64,000 bases of DNA, from the NCBI GenBank assembly GCA_036374995.1, contig DASUSS010000101.1, positions 23,936 to 87,935 of the forward strand, read 5' to 3'. Source of the DNA: SH-MAG3 sp036374995. Lineage in GTDB: Bacteria; Gemmatimonadota; Gemmatimonadetes; Longimicrobiales; RSA9. Under the pieces are notes generated by a model. That model did not search any database. It was not told the origin of the DNA and worked only from the letters and a program-made list of their open reading frames with translations. The translations under genes were made by a program, and so were the position numbers. Shown here in pieces: positions 34,661 to 42,249 of this stretch (the first letter of the stretch is position 1; each line of letters begins with the position of its first letter).

Positions 34661-36190
34661 TCATTCTGAAGTCCGCTCGAAGGTCCACGTCTCGCCGGAG
34701 ACAGCCGTCAGCTCGAGTCCGCGCACCCGGCCATCACGATCCAGCTGGAAAACGACCCATCCAGGACCCACGGCCGAGAGCCAGGCACGGTCAATCCAGT
34801 GCGCGCGGAAAGTGTCGAAGTGCCACGGCTGAAGCGTCGCGGACAGCCTGCCCATTTCGAGCACCAGGTTGTCGCTCCGCACCGTCACGCGAGCCGTGCC
34901 GATCGGCCGGCTGACGTATTCACCCGCGTACGCCGCAAGGGCGTGTGACGGGGGTGCGTCGGGAGTGCGTTCTGGAGCTGCAGCTATCGCTGCGTCGAAC
35001 TGATCTGCCATCGCCCGCAGGTCGCCAGACCGGTCCACGGGCTGTGCTCCAAGTATGTGATCGAGTACGGAATAAAGCGCCCAGTAAGGCGGAAGCCGGG
35101 ATTGCAGGTTGGTCAGTATTGCCACTCCCAGGTCCAGCTCCGGCACGAGCGCAACCAGCGAGGTCATCCCGTCAATGCCACCGGTGTGATCGAGGAGGAT
35201 CATACCGCGATACTCGGCGACGACCCAGCCCATCGCGTAGGCCAGCCGCCGTGCGTCCGGATACAGGACGCGGAGCGGTCCATCCGGCCGCATGATGACC
35301 TGCGGGCGACGCGTTTCCAGCAGCGCGTCCTCACCAACCAGCCTGCGCCCGGCTATCTCCCCCCCAGCGAGTTGGAATCGGAGCCATTTCGCCATGTCGC
35401 CGGCGCTCGAGACGAGTGATCCGGCGGGGCCGATAGCGTGGATATCCCGATACGGCACCGCCTGCACCTCTCCAGAGAGAACGACGTGAGGCGTTGCGAC
35501 ATTGGATTCAGCGGTCAGTCGAGCAACGCCCGTGCGGGTCCGATCCATGCCGAGCGGCGTCAGTATCCGCTCCGCAATGAACGCTTCCCATCCGGAGCCC
35601 GTCCGTGCAGCGATGATCCTGCCAGCAGCCAGGTACAGCACGTTCTGATAGGTCAGCTCGGTACGAAACGCGGCGGCAGGCTCCAGGTGCCGCAAACGCC
35701 GGATCAGCTGATCCCCATCGAGTTCGCCCGTGAGCCACATCGTATTCGCCATCGGCAGACCGCTCCGGTGGGCGAGCAGGTCGCGGATCGTGATCTCCTG
35801 CGTGATCCAGGAGTCCGACAGGACGAACCCCGGCAGGTGCTCGGTCACGCGATCGTCCCATCCGACTACGCTGTCGCTCACGAGCATGGCCATTGCCGCT
35901 GCGGTGAAGGCCTTCGTGGTCGACCCGATCGCGAACAGGGTCGCATTGTCCACCGGCTCACCTCCCTCGACGCCGCGCACGCCGTAGCCGCGTGCGAGCA
36001 GCACGGAGTCACCCCGGACGATCGCCAGCGCCAGGCCCGGGATCCCCCATTCCTGACGCAGACTGTCGATTCGCGCATTGAGGAGGTCGAGGTGCTCCGC
36101 CTGGGCCGCAACCGGCGAAGCCGTCCCGGTAATGCCCTGTGCGCACACGGCGCTTGCCAGCACTATGAACCGTCCTTTCAGGCCATGCAT
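34661..36190 (-). CDS. Serine hydrolase of the class C beta-lactamase/PBP4* family
   Basis: This 509-residue protein has a signal peptide (FIVLASAVCAQGITGTASPV, AAQ). The active-site motifs are present: SxxK as STTK (Ser90, Lys93), YxN as YQN (Tyr181, Asn183) and HTG in LLDHTGGIDG (about 345) in place of KTG. A C-terminal beta domain from about residue 410 (AAYAGEYVSRPIGTARVTVR) is the DUF3471-like module often attached to this family. Likely a peptidase or esterase in the periplasm rather than a true beta-lactamase. It is divergent from a TetR regulator across two operator-like repeats. Confidence 0.85.
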   Translation of the reverse strand: MHGLKGRFIVLASAVCAQGITGTASPVAAQAEHLDLLNARIDSLRQEWGIPGLALAIVRGDSVLLARGYGVRGVEGGEPVDNATLFAIGSTTKAFTAAAMAMLVSDSVVGWDDRVTEHLPGFVLSDSWITQEITIRDLLAHRSGLPMANTMWLTGELDGDQLIRRLRHLEPAAAFRTELTYQNVLYLAAGRIIAARTGSGWEAFIAERILTPLGMDRTRTGVARLTAESNVATPHVVLSGEVQAVPYRDIHAIGPAGSLVSSAGDMAKWLRFQLAGGEIAGRRLVGEDALLETRRPQVIMRPDGPLRVLYPDARRLAYAMGWVVAEYRGMILLDHTGGIDGMTSLVALVPELDLGVAILTNLQSRLPPYWALYSVLDHILGAQPVDRSGDLRAMADQFDAAIAAAPERTPDAPPSHALAAYAGEYVSRPIGTARVTVRSDNLVLEMGRLSATLQPWHFDTFRAHWIDRAWLSAVGPGWVVFQLDRDGRVRGLELTAVSGETWTFERTSE

Positions 36191-36247
36191 GATCCGCCGT
36201 GGTTGTGGGCGCGCCTCCCCCTTGCGAGATCGCCGCCCCGGGTGAAT

Positions 36248-36285
36248 AGTGAATATGTCTTCAGTATAGTGAATGAGTGTTCAGT
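36248..36285. promoter_or_regulatory. Tandem TetR-type operator sites
   Basis: AGTGAATATGTCTTCAGT (36248-36265) and AGTGAATGAGTGTTCAGT (36268-36285) agree at 15 of 18 positions and are spaced 20 bp apart, about two helical turns. Each contains TGAA and TTCA half-sites six bases apart. They end 15 bp before the GTG of the TetR gene and lie 58 bp upstream of the divergent serine hydrolase, so one repressor could control both. Confidence 0.6.
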
Positions 36286-36300
36286 TAGCTAGGAGCGCGT

Positions 36301-36900
36301 GTGCCGCTGGTGCCCGAGGCGTATCTCGATGCGCGACGGAGAGAGATTCTCGCGGCCGCCCATCGTTGCCTTGCGAGGGACGGCTTTCGTGATGCCAGTA
36401 TGGATCGGATCGCAGCGGAGGCGGGCCTGTCGGTGGGCGCGCTCTATCGGTACTTCGATGGCAAGGAGGCGTTGATCGAGGCACTTGCCGGAGCCGGTCG
36501 CGTCGAGCTGCAGAGTGTCCTGAAATCGCTCGAGCCCGGCTCGGGTGTGGAGGGGCTGGCGACACTGATCTCGCGGATGGTCGCGTCGCTGGGGCCGATC
36601 GGCGAGGCGCAGGACGTGGTTCGCTTCGATGTGCGCATCTGGGGCGAGGCACTGGGGCAGCCGCGACTGCAACGGTTGGCTGCGAACAGCCTCCGATCGT
36701 TGCTCGACCCCATTGCCGCTTACGTGCGCTCAGAGCAGGAGGCCGGTGGCATGCGAGCCGGGCAGGACCCGGACATGGTCGCGCGGGCGCTCGTCTCCCT
36801 GCTCACAGGCCTCGAACTCCAACTCGCATTCGACCCGTCGCTCGATCACAATGCATATGCGCAGGTGGTGCGCGTTCTGTTGGCGTCGCTCCAGCCATGA
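36301..36900 (+). CDS. TetR/AcrR-family transcriptional regulator
   Basis: This 199-residue protein opens with a GTG start and has the TetR helix-turn-helix at about residues 12-55 (ILAAAHRCLARDGFRDASMD, IAAEAGLSVGALYRYFDGK). The remaining helices form the ligand/dimer domain. Two operator-like repeats lie directly upstream, between it and the divergent serine hydrolase; autoregulation and control of that gene are likely. The ligand is unknown. Confidence 0.88.
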   Translation: MPLVPEAYLDARRREILAAAHRCLARDGFRDASMDRIAAEAGLSVGALYRYFDGKEALIEALAGAGRVELQSVLKSLEPGSGVEGLATLISRMVASLGPIGEAQDVVRFDVRIWGEALGQPRLQRLAANSLRSLLDPIAAYVRSEQEAGGMRAGQDPDMVARALVSLLTGLELQLAFDPSLDHNAYAQVVRVLLASLQP

Positions 36901-36979
36901 GAATCCGGCCGGATGGTGGTCGGGGCCGGCTCGTACTTCGACTGACCGGCGCGGTGTGTCGAATTCGGGGGCGGAGATG

Positions 36980-37341
36980 ATGTGTTCGCGGAAACCCCGC
37001 GGCCAGGCGACAGCGGCACTACCGCCGCTCTCCGTTCCGTCTCGAGCGCGAGCGGGCCGGATGCGCCCGTCCGCATGGCTGGCGTTGATATGCGTTGGCA
37101 CAATGGCCGTCCTCACCTCCCCCGCGGCAGCTCAGGATACCACCGTGGAGGCATCGGCGGCTCGGATCCGCGTAATTGCGCAGGACACACCGCTCGGTGA
37201 AGACGCGCCGCGACTGCCGCATGTCGAGCCGCACCTCGCAGTGGATCCTTCGAATGATGACCACCTCGTCGTCGGTGTCATGGTGGAGCGACAGGGGCGC
37301 ATGTCCGTCGATGTTCTCCGCTCCGCCAGCGCAGGCAGGAC
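36980..37341 (+). pseudogene. Truncated 5' end of a sialidase/BNR-repeat-like secreted protein
   Basis: From an ATG at 36980 (or 37061) a signal peptide (MRPSAWLALICVGTMAVLTS) leads to PHVEPHLAVDPSNDDHLVVG and SVDVLRSASAGRT. The pattern EPHLAVDP-N---LV--M-ER---SVDV-RS--GG-TW is the first blade of BNR/sialidase-like propellers. The blade breaks off where the text turns into a PAS-kinase remnant (37342), still in an open frame to 37627. At most one of six or so blades remains, so no functional propeller is encoded. Confidence 0.6.
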
Positions 37342-37627
37342 CTCGAGCGGTCACGCGACGCGGTCGTCGCCGCGGACGAGGCGGGCACGATCGTGTACCA
37401 GAGTCCCGGCACGCTTCGGATCCGAGATGAGAGTCCTCGCGTCACCGCCCTCACCCGAGCTGTCCAGGGCCCGCGTCCCCTGCCGGATCGTGCAGCCAAT
37501 CGCCGAGAACGCCGTGAAACAACGGCATCCAGGGCCGAACCGGCAGCGGCGACATCAGGGCTGTGCGCGCACTGCGAACTCCAGCCGCGCCCTGCTCGTG
37601 CTTCCCTACCCGGTCGACCAGAGCTGA
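37342..37627 (+). pseudogene. Decayed PAS-LytS histidine kinase remnant
   Basis: Bases 37342-37416 read LERSRDAVVAADEAG and YQSPGTL, matching residues 14-36 of the intact kinase at 19333. After a gap and a frame change, 37461-37510 read RVPCRIVQPIAENAVK, matching residues 219-234, and the end reads SRALLVLPYP, matching SRALLELPF. The 20 bases at 37396-37415 are identical to 19423-19442. About 180 residues between the two blocks, including the phospho-accepting His region, are gone. Confidence 0.75.
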
Positions 37628-37681
37628 AGGCCGGCGAGTGCTGCTCCGCGCGCCGCGCCGTGTTCGCCCCCGAACCGACGC

Positions 37682-38383
37682 CTACGGCGAGATCGTTCGC
37701 GCCACCGACCCGTCGCTGTTCAGGAACTCGATCACCGCCGCACCGAGTGTGTCGACACGCAGCCGCAGCCGCGTCCGGCCCGACCCGTCGTGCATGCTGA
37801 TCAGCGACGCACCATCGTCGCGCGACCTGCCTGCATACAGCCGCAGATCCCCGCCACCCAGTCTCTGCAGCTCGCGCCGCGCCGCCGTCCGCTCCGGACC
37901 GTCCGGCATCGCCGCAATCGCCCGGCTCCGCTCCACCAGGTCCTTCGTCGACATGTCTCCCCGGTAATCGATCACCGCCAGCCCGGCGCGCCGCGTGCCG
38001 TTGTCATCCACGTACTGTAGCGCCAGGGCCTGATCGCGCTCGTACTGATCGAACGTCAGGCTCCCCACCGCCGTGCGCCGGCCGTTCGCCGTGCGTCCGC
38101 TGACGATGAGCCCGCCGGCCTCCGTCTCTTCCTCATTGTAGAACAGCAGCCCCGCGCGACCGCCACCGGACGTGATCTCCTCGCCATGCTCGATCAGCCC
38201 GGGCGAGCGCGCCTGGTTCGTGATCACCAGGCGCAACACCCCGGCGCTGTCGACGACATTGATCCGCTCCACGTCGAGCACCTCGAACTTCTGCCGGGTG
38301 TTCACCCCGAATCCCGATACCAGGATCGCCGCCAGCATCACTGCGTTCGCGATCGTCAGGGCTCGCAGCCCGCGTCCTTTCAT
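37682..38383 (-). CDS. Membrane-anchored protein of a widespread uncharacterised family
   Basis: This 233-residue protein has one N-terminal membrane anchor (LTIANAVMLAAILVSGFGV). The soluble part carries VERINVVDSAGVLRLVITNQ, a RAGLLFYNEEETEAGGLIV block, SLTFDQYERDQALALQYVDD and SLISMHDGSGRTRLRLRVD. I recognise these blocks from a conserved hypothetical family in several phyla, but know no function. It stands alone between a relic zone and the serine hydrolase gene. The ATG start fits the anchor. Confidence 0.7.
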   Translation of the reverse strand: MKGRGLRALTIANAVMLAAILVSGFGVNTRQKFEVLDVERINVVDSAGVLRLVITNQARSPGLIEHGEEITSGGGRAGLLFYNEEETEAGGLIVSGRTANGRRTAVGSLTFDQYERDQALALQYVDDNGTRRAGLAVIDYRGDMSTKDLVERSRAIAAMPDGPERTAARRELQRLGGGDLRLYAGRSRDDGASLISMHDGSGRTRLRLRVDTLGAAVIEFLNSDGSVARTISP

Positions 38384-38621
38384 TCCGCCTCCTCGCCGAA
38401 TGGTCGTTCTCCCATAGACATCCTATGGCAACGCGGACACGCGCGGCAAGTCGCATCGGCTGGAATGCAGTCACGCGGACCGGACTGCAGGTGCGCGCGG
38501 CGAACGGTTTCCTGCGCTCTTCCATGCCGTCGCGGTAGAGTGGAAGAGGTCGCTGCGCCGTGCCGACGCGCGGCGGACACCTGCGGGGCCGTGCATGACG
38601 GGCGAGGCATGCCGCCCGACG

Positions 38622-39707
38622 TCAGTTCTCCGGCGTGAACACGGCAGCGACGAGGGTGCGTGCGCGCTCGAGCGCGATCTCCTGTTCGAGGCCGCTCGTA
38701 TTGGAGACGATCGCGACGCTGATGCCGGACGCCAGGTCCACCCGGGACACTGCCTGACCGCCCGGCCCACTTCCGGCGGCGTCGAGCGCTGTCCGTTCGC
38801 CCAGCATCTGCCGCACGGCCTGGAGCGGAACCAGCTCACCGCGCAGCACGGCGTTGTGGAAGCGGACGATGTCCTCCGCCGACGCGACGAATCCGCCTCC
38901 ACCCATCCTGCAGCTGTTGTCGACAGCCGGTGCCTCACGCAAGCGGCCGTCCGCATCGACATCGTAGAACGCAACGGTAGTGCGCGGGCTACGTCCGTCC
39001 TCCAGCCGGGTCGACGTCATTCCCGATGGCCCGAGGATCCGCGCGTCGATCAGTGCGTCGAACGGCATCCGCGCCGCGCGCTCGAGCACGGCGCTGGCCA
39101 GCACGAACCCGAACGTCGAATACGACTCTCCACGGCCCGGCGCATCCACGAGCGGATCATCGATGAACAGGGGCAGCGCCTCTGCGGCGGTCGCGCAGTG
39201 GGCCGTGAGCAGAGCCTCCGACGGGTCGCGGTAATGTCGAACGCCTGCCGTGTGCGTCAGCAGCTGGAGCAGCGTCACCGGCTCGTAGTGCTCGGGCAGA
39301 TCGGGTATGATCCGGCGCACGGACTCACGCAGATCGACCTCGCCGGCGACCGCGGACTGGAGCGCGAGAACTGCGGTCACCTGCTTCATCAGACTGTAGA
39401 CACGAAACGGCAGGTCGGGCGTCACGGGCTCCGCACCTGTCGGGCTCGTGCGCCCGAAACCCTCGGACCACACGATGCGCCCATTCACGCCAACGGCGAC
39501 TGCCGCGCCGGAGCCGCGGCGCACGAGCGGCCGCATGATGTTGCGTCCCCGCTCGATCGCCAGCGCGTAGTCGGCGTCCGTCACGCCGGCTGTCGAAAGC
39601 GCTCGATGACGGACACAACCGGCGGTTCCCGCTGCGACCAGCAGAATGGCGCACACGCGAAGCACATCGACCGTGGAAGGATGGACGCCGGGATGTCGTT
39701 TCCTCAT
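38622..39707 (-). CDS. Serine hydrolase lipoprotein (class C beta-lactamase-like) in a PadR operon
   Basis: This 361-residue protein starts with a 4-bp ATGA overlap with the HAAS gene. A lipobox (GTAGC, Cys31) follows a hydrophobic stretch (VCAILLVAAGTAG). SxxK is SLMK (Ser105, Lys108), and the second motif is Tyr196-Ser-Thr198 where the family usually has Tyr-x-Asn. That substitution could alter the reaction. An LLTHTAG block (about 149) is typical. Position makes it the last gene of a PadR-HAAS-hydrolase operon, an unusual cargo for a PadR-HAAS pair. Confidence 0.8.
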   Translation of the reverse strand: MRKRHPGVHPSTVDVLRVCAILLVAAGTAGCVRHRALSTAGVTDADYALAIERGRNIMRPLVRRGSGAAVAVGVNGRIVWSEGFGRTSPTGAEPVTPDLPFRVYSLMKQVTAVLALQSAVAGEVDLRESVRRIIPDLPEHYEPVTLLQLLTHTAGVRHYRDPSEALLTAHCATAAEALPLFIDDPLVDAPGRGESYSTFGFVLASAVLERAARMPFDALIDARILGPSGMTSTRLEDGRSPRTTVAFYDVDADGRLREAPAVDNSCRMGGGGFVASAEDIVRFHNAVLRGELVPLQAVRQMLGERTALDAAGSGPGGQAVSRVDLASGISVAIVSNTSGLEQEIALERARTLVAAVFTPEN

Positions 39708-40489
39708 GAGACCCACAGTCCGATTCCCGAAACGACGATCAGCCCTGCTCCGATCCGCAGCAGCGCGGATGCCCGGCTTCGACCGACGATGTGGCGGGCA
39801 GGACCCAGGGCGTGAGAAAGCTCGCCGGCGAAGCGCCGCACCACGAGACCCAGGAGCATCCACCACACGCCCGTCACCAGGCCTGCAACGGCAGCCATCG
39901 CGGTCCAGTATTGCAGCGGACGTTCGGTGCCGCTCACGTCCGCGTAACGCGCGAGCGGGTCCTCGAGCACGCCACCGACCTGCGCGGAGCTCCACACCAG
40001 TACCGCCGGCCCGAGCATCACGCCCAGCGCTGCCGCGGCCGCACCCAGCTGCCACAGAAGCCGGATCGGCCTGCCCGCCGCGCTGCGCGTCGCGCCATCC
40101 TCGGGAACCAGGAATCGGGCGCCGAGCACGCTGGTGACCAGGAGTGCCACAGCCACCGGCATGAGACGCGTCGGAAGAAGCGCAATTCCCAGCGCAGCCA
40201 GCACCAGCACCGCGACCGCCGGCCAGCGACCGACTTCCTGCGTCAACCGATCTTCCGATACAGCCGCTGTCTCGTTCAGATACTGCACCGATCCGAGCTG
40301 CTCCAGCACGTCGTTCACATCCTCCGCAGTCGCGGGGTCCACCGAGCGCACCGACAGCTCCGTTTCGACGTGCTCCTCGATGCCCGCGACGACGTCCGCT
40401 GCATCGAGATCGCTGCGCCCCTCCAGCGAACGCCGCACCCCCGTCAGGTACGCATCCAGCGCCGCCCGACCGCCGGCCGTGAACCTCAT
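39704..40489 (-). CDS. HAAS-domain membrane protein (PadR partner)
   Basis: This 261-residue protein begins with a helical cytoplasmic domain (ALDAYLTGVRRSLEGRSDLD, IEEHVETEL, VNDVLEQLGS) of the HAAS/DUF1700 type found next to PadR genes. Then come about five membrane helices (VAVLVLAALGIALLP, VAVALLVTSVLGARF, LGAAAAALGVMLGPAVLVW, AMAAVAGLVTGVWWMLLG, LRIGAGLIVVSGIGLWV). It overlaps both neighbours by 4 bp (ATGA). The role in signalling is unproven in the family. A relic of its first 20 codons is found at 23824-23882. Confidence 0.8.
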   Translation of the reverse strand: MRFTAGGRAALDAYLTGVRRSLEGRSDLDAADVVAGIEEHVETELSVRSVDPATAEDVNDVLEQLGSVQYLNETAAVSEDRLTQEVGRWPAVAVLVLAALGIALLPTRLMPVAVALLVTSVLGARFLVPEDGATRSAAGRPIRLLWQLGAAAAALGVMLGPAVLVWSSAQVGGVLEDPLARYADVSGTERPLQYWTAMAAVAGLVTGVWWMLLGLVVRRFAGELSHALGPARHIVGRSRASALLRIGAGLIVVSGIGLWVS

Positions 40490-40830
40490 TCGGACCCCGA
40501 CCTCAACGCCGCCACGCCCGAAGACAGCTCGTCCCACAGACTGTTGATCCGCTTCAGCACCGCCACGCCCTCCCTGCTCAGACGGTAGTACTTCCGGGCC
40601 GGACCCTCGGGCGACGCCTCCAGCGTCGATGTCAACAGCCCCTCCTTCTCCAGTCGACTCATGATCGGATAGATCGTCCCTTCGACGACCACCAGCGCGG
40701 GAATCCGCCGCAGCGTCTTCGCGATCTCGTAGCCGTACATCCGGCCCTGACCGAGCGCGTTCAGAATCGCGAGCTCGAGCAGCCCCTTGCGCGCCTGCGT
40801 CTGCCAGTTGGTTACGAACGGTGATGGCAC
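40486..40830 (-). CDS. PadR-family transcriptional repressor
   Basis: This 114-residue protein has the PadR winged helix (LLELAILNALGQGRMYGYEI, EGTIYPIMSRLEKEGLLTST, RKYYRLSREG). It uses a GTG start. A very good sigma70-type promoter lies so close upstream (40836-40864) that transcription should begin at or next to the GTG, which implies a leaderless mRNA or a start a few bases inside. The palindrome in the promoter spacer is the obvious autoregulatory site. It leads an operon with the HAAS gene and a serine hydrolase. Confidence 0.9.
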   Translation of the reverse strand: MPSPFVTNWQTQARKGLLELAILNALGQGRMYGYEIAKTLRRIPALVVVEGTIYPIMSRLEKEGLLTSTLEASPEGPARKYYRLSREGVAVLKRINSLWDELSSGVAALRSGSE

Positions 40831-40835
40831 ACTCC

Positions 40836-40864
40836 ACTATATGGTATAACCTAGTACCTGTCAA
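40836..40864 (-). promoter_or_regulatory. Consensus-like sigma70 promoter with palindromic operator in the spacer
   Basis: On the minus strand, TTGACA (40859-40864) and TATAGT (40836-40841) are exactly 17 bases apart. The spacer contains GGTACTAGGTTATACC (40843-40858), with GGTA and TACC ends inverted. TATAGT ends five bases before the GTG of the PadR gene. A bound PadR dimer would cover both promoter elements. Confidence 0.75.
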
Positions 40865-41035
40865 GACAGCTTTGTGCCGGCCCGGCGAGGTCCTGCTCGG
40901 AGGTCGACGTCTGGCGTTGGCGGGGGCCTGCCTACGAATCGAGGCACGGCGTGGTGGAGCCGGCGAGTGTGGCTGTGATCTCGAGGGTCGACGGGTGAGA
41001 AGCCGGCGTGGTCTTCGAGAGCTCGGTGGCGCGCG

Positions 41036-42241
41036 TTACCGAACCAACCACTCGCTCCAGTACGCCCTGAGCTGCGCGAGACCGAGCGGAGGCAGTGTAC
41101 TCTCGAGCTCGGCTCTCACCGTTTCGGCGCGCGCCGTGTCACCCGCCCGCAGCGATTCGCGCACCTCCTCGAGTGCGGCGCGCTGCCGCACGGTGAGGTT
41201 GCCGAACGGATCCGCGAACGAGTCGATCCGCCGGCGGTCCAGCACCCCGTCCCACGTGAAGCGCACTGCCGCGTCCGCGTTCTCCCGGATCTCGCGGTAA
41301 CGGTCCACGGCTGCACGCGGCTCGAGTTCGTTCACCAGCACCTCCAGCCGCGTCCGCAGCAGCCGCGACTCCGGTCCCGGCCGCTCGCGCTCGAGCCGCT
41401 CCATCACGCGCTCCAGCCACGCACGGTCGATGTTGCCGGTGCGTGACTGCGCACCGAGCAGATTGAACGTCGCAATCGCGGCGAAGTCATCCAGCCGGAC
41501 GTGTGCTGCGATCTCTTCGGCGGTCGGAGCGCCGAACCGGGGCGGCGGCACGATGCGGATCCGCGGCTGATCGGCCAGGATCCGTTCGAGATCGTCCTTG
41601 TGAAAGGAGCCGACCAGCACCAGCACCCGGCCCCCCGGATGCGCCGCCGCGGCGCGCGCGATCCGCATCGCCTGCATGAACGTGCGGTACAGGAACAGCC
41701 TGCGCGCAAAATCCTGGCGCGGCCGCTCCATCATGTTCAGATACCACGCGCGATGCCGGTCCCGCTCCGCCGGCGATTCGGCATAGAACAGATCCCGCTC
41801 CAGTTCCGTCGAATCGCCGAACGTCACGAAGTTCATCCATGTCTGCGGTCCCCGTACGAACGGCGGCTCCTCGAGGCTGATGCCGTACGCGAGAGCCTGA
41901 TCCTCATCCGCGGGCAGCCAGTCGAACGGGCACAGCTCGATGCGCCGCTCGCGCGCGTACGGCACGGCGATGTCCTGTATCTCGTACGTGAACTCGTAGT
42001 GGCTGCCCCGTGCGAACTCCTCGGGTGACCGCTCGATGCAGATCGCGTCCGCATCGACGCGGTCCATGTATGCCCGGAACACGGCCGGCTGATACGACTC
42101 CGCCACCAGCATGGCCGAGTGTGAGACACCGAGGATCACGACCTCGGTCGTGTCCTGCGCGTGCAGCCCCTCGCACCAGAGCGCCATCGCTGCGAGCACG
42201 GCCGGTGCCAGCGGTACATGTCTGCTGCTCAGTGGCTGCAT
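41036..42241 (-). CDS. Secreted TIKI/EreA-superfamily-like protein
   Basis: This 401-residue protein has a signal peptide (APAVLAAMALWCEGLHAQ). The N-terminal half has VVILGVSHSAMLVAES (His36 region), an ICIERSPEEF strand, and VLVLVGSFHKDDLERIL (about residue 205), motifs of the DUF5694/TraB/TIKI metal-dependent hydrolase superfamily. The C-terminal third is Arg/Glu-rich helix (LRTRLEVLVNELEPRAAVDR). It is the most complete of three superfamily members in the window; a pseudogene lies at 20398 and a two-domain version at 9642. Upstream is a TolB/TPR gene on the same strand (8 bp apart), so it may be cotranscribed with it. Confidence 0.7.
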   Translation of the reverse strand: MQPLSSRHVPLAPAVLAAMALWCEGLHAQDTTEVVILGVSHSAMLVAESYQPAVFRAYMDRVDADAICIERSPEEFARGSHYEFTYEIQDIAVPYARERRIELCPFDWLPADEDQALAYGISLEEPPFVRGPQTWMNFVTFGDSTELERDLFYAESPAERDRHRAWYLNMMERPRQDFARRLFLYRTFMQAMRIARAAAAHPGGRVLVLVGSFHKDDLERILADQPRIRIVPPPRFGAPTAEEIAAHVRLDDFAAIATFNLLGAQSRTGNIDRAWLERVMERLERERPGPESRLLRTRLEVLVNELEPRAAVDRYREIRENADAAVRFTWDGVLDRRRIDSFADPFGNLTVRQRAALEEVRESLRAGDTARAETVRAELESTLPPLGLAQLRAYWSEWLVR

Positions 42242-42249
42242 CCGGTGGC

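Noticed and set aside
34661..39707. Calling the two serine hydrolases beta-lactamases
   Set aside because: They carry HTG or altered YxN motifs and DUF3471-like or lipoprotein features typical of the wider hydrolase family, so resistance is not supported.
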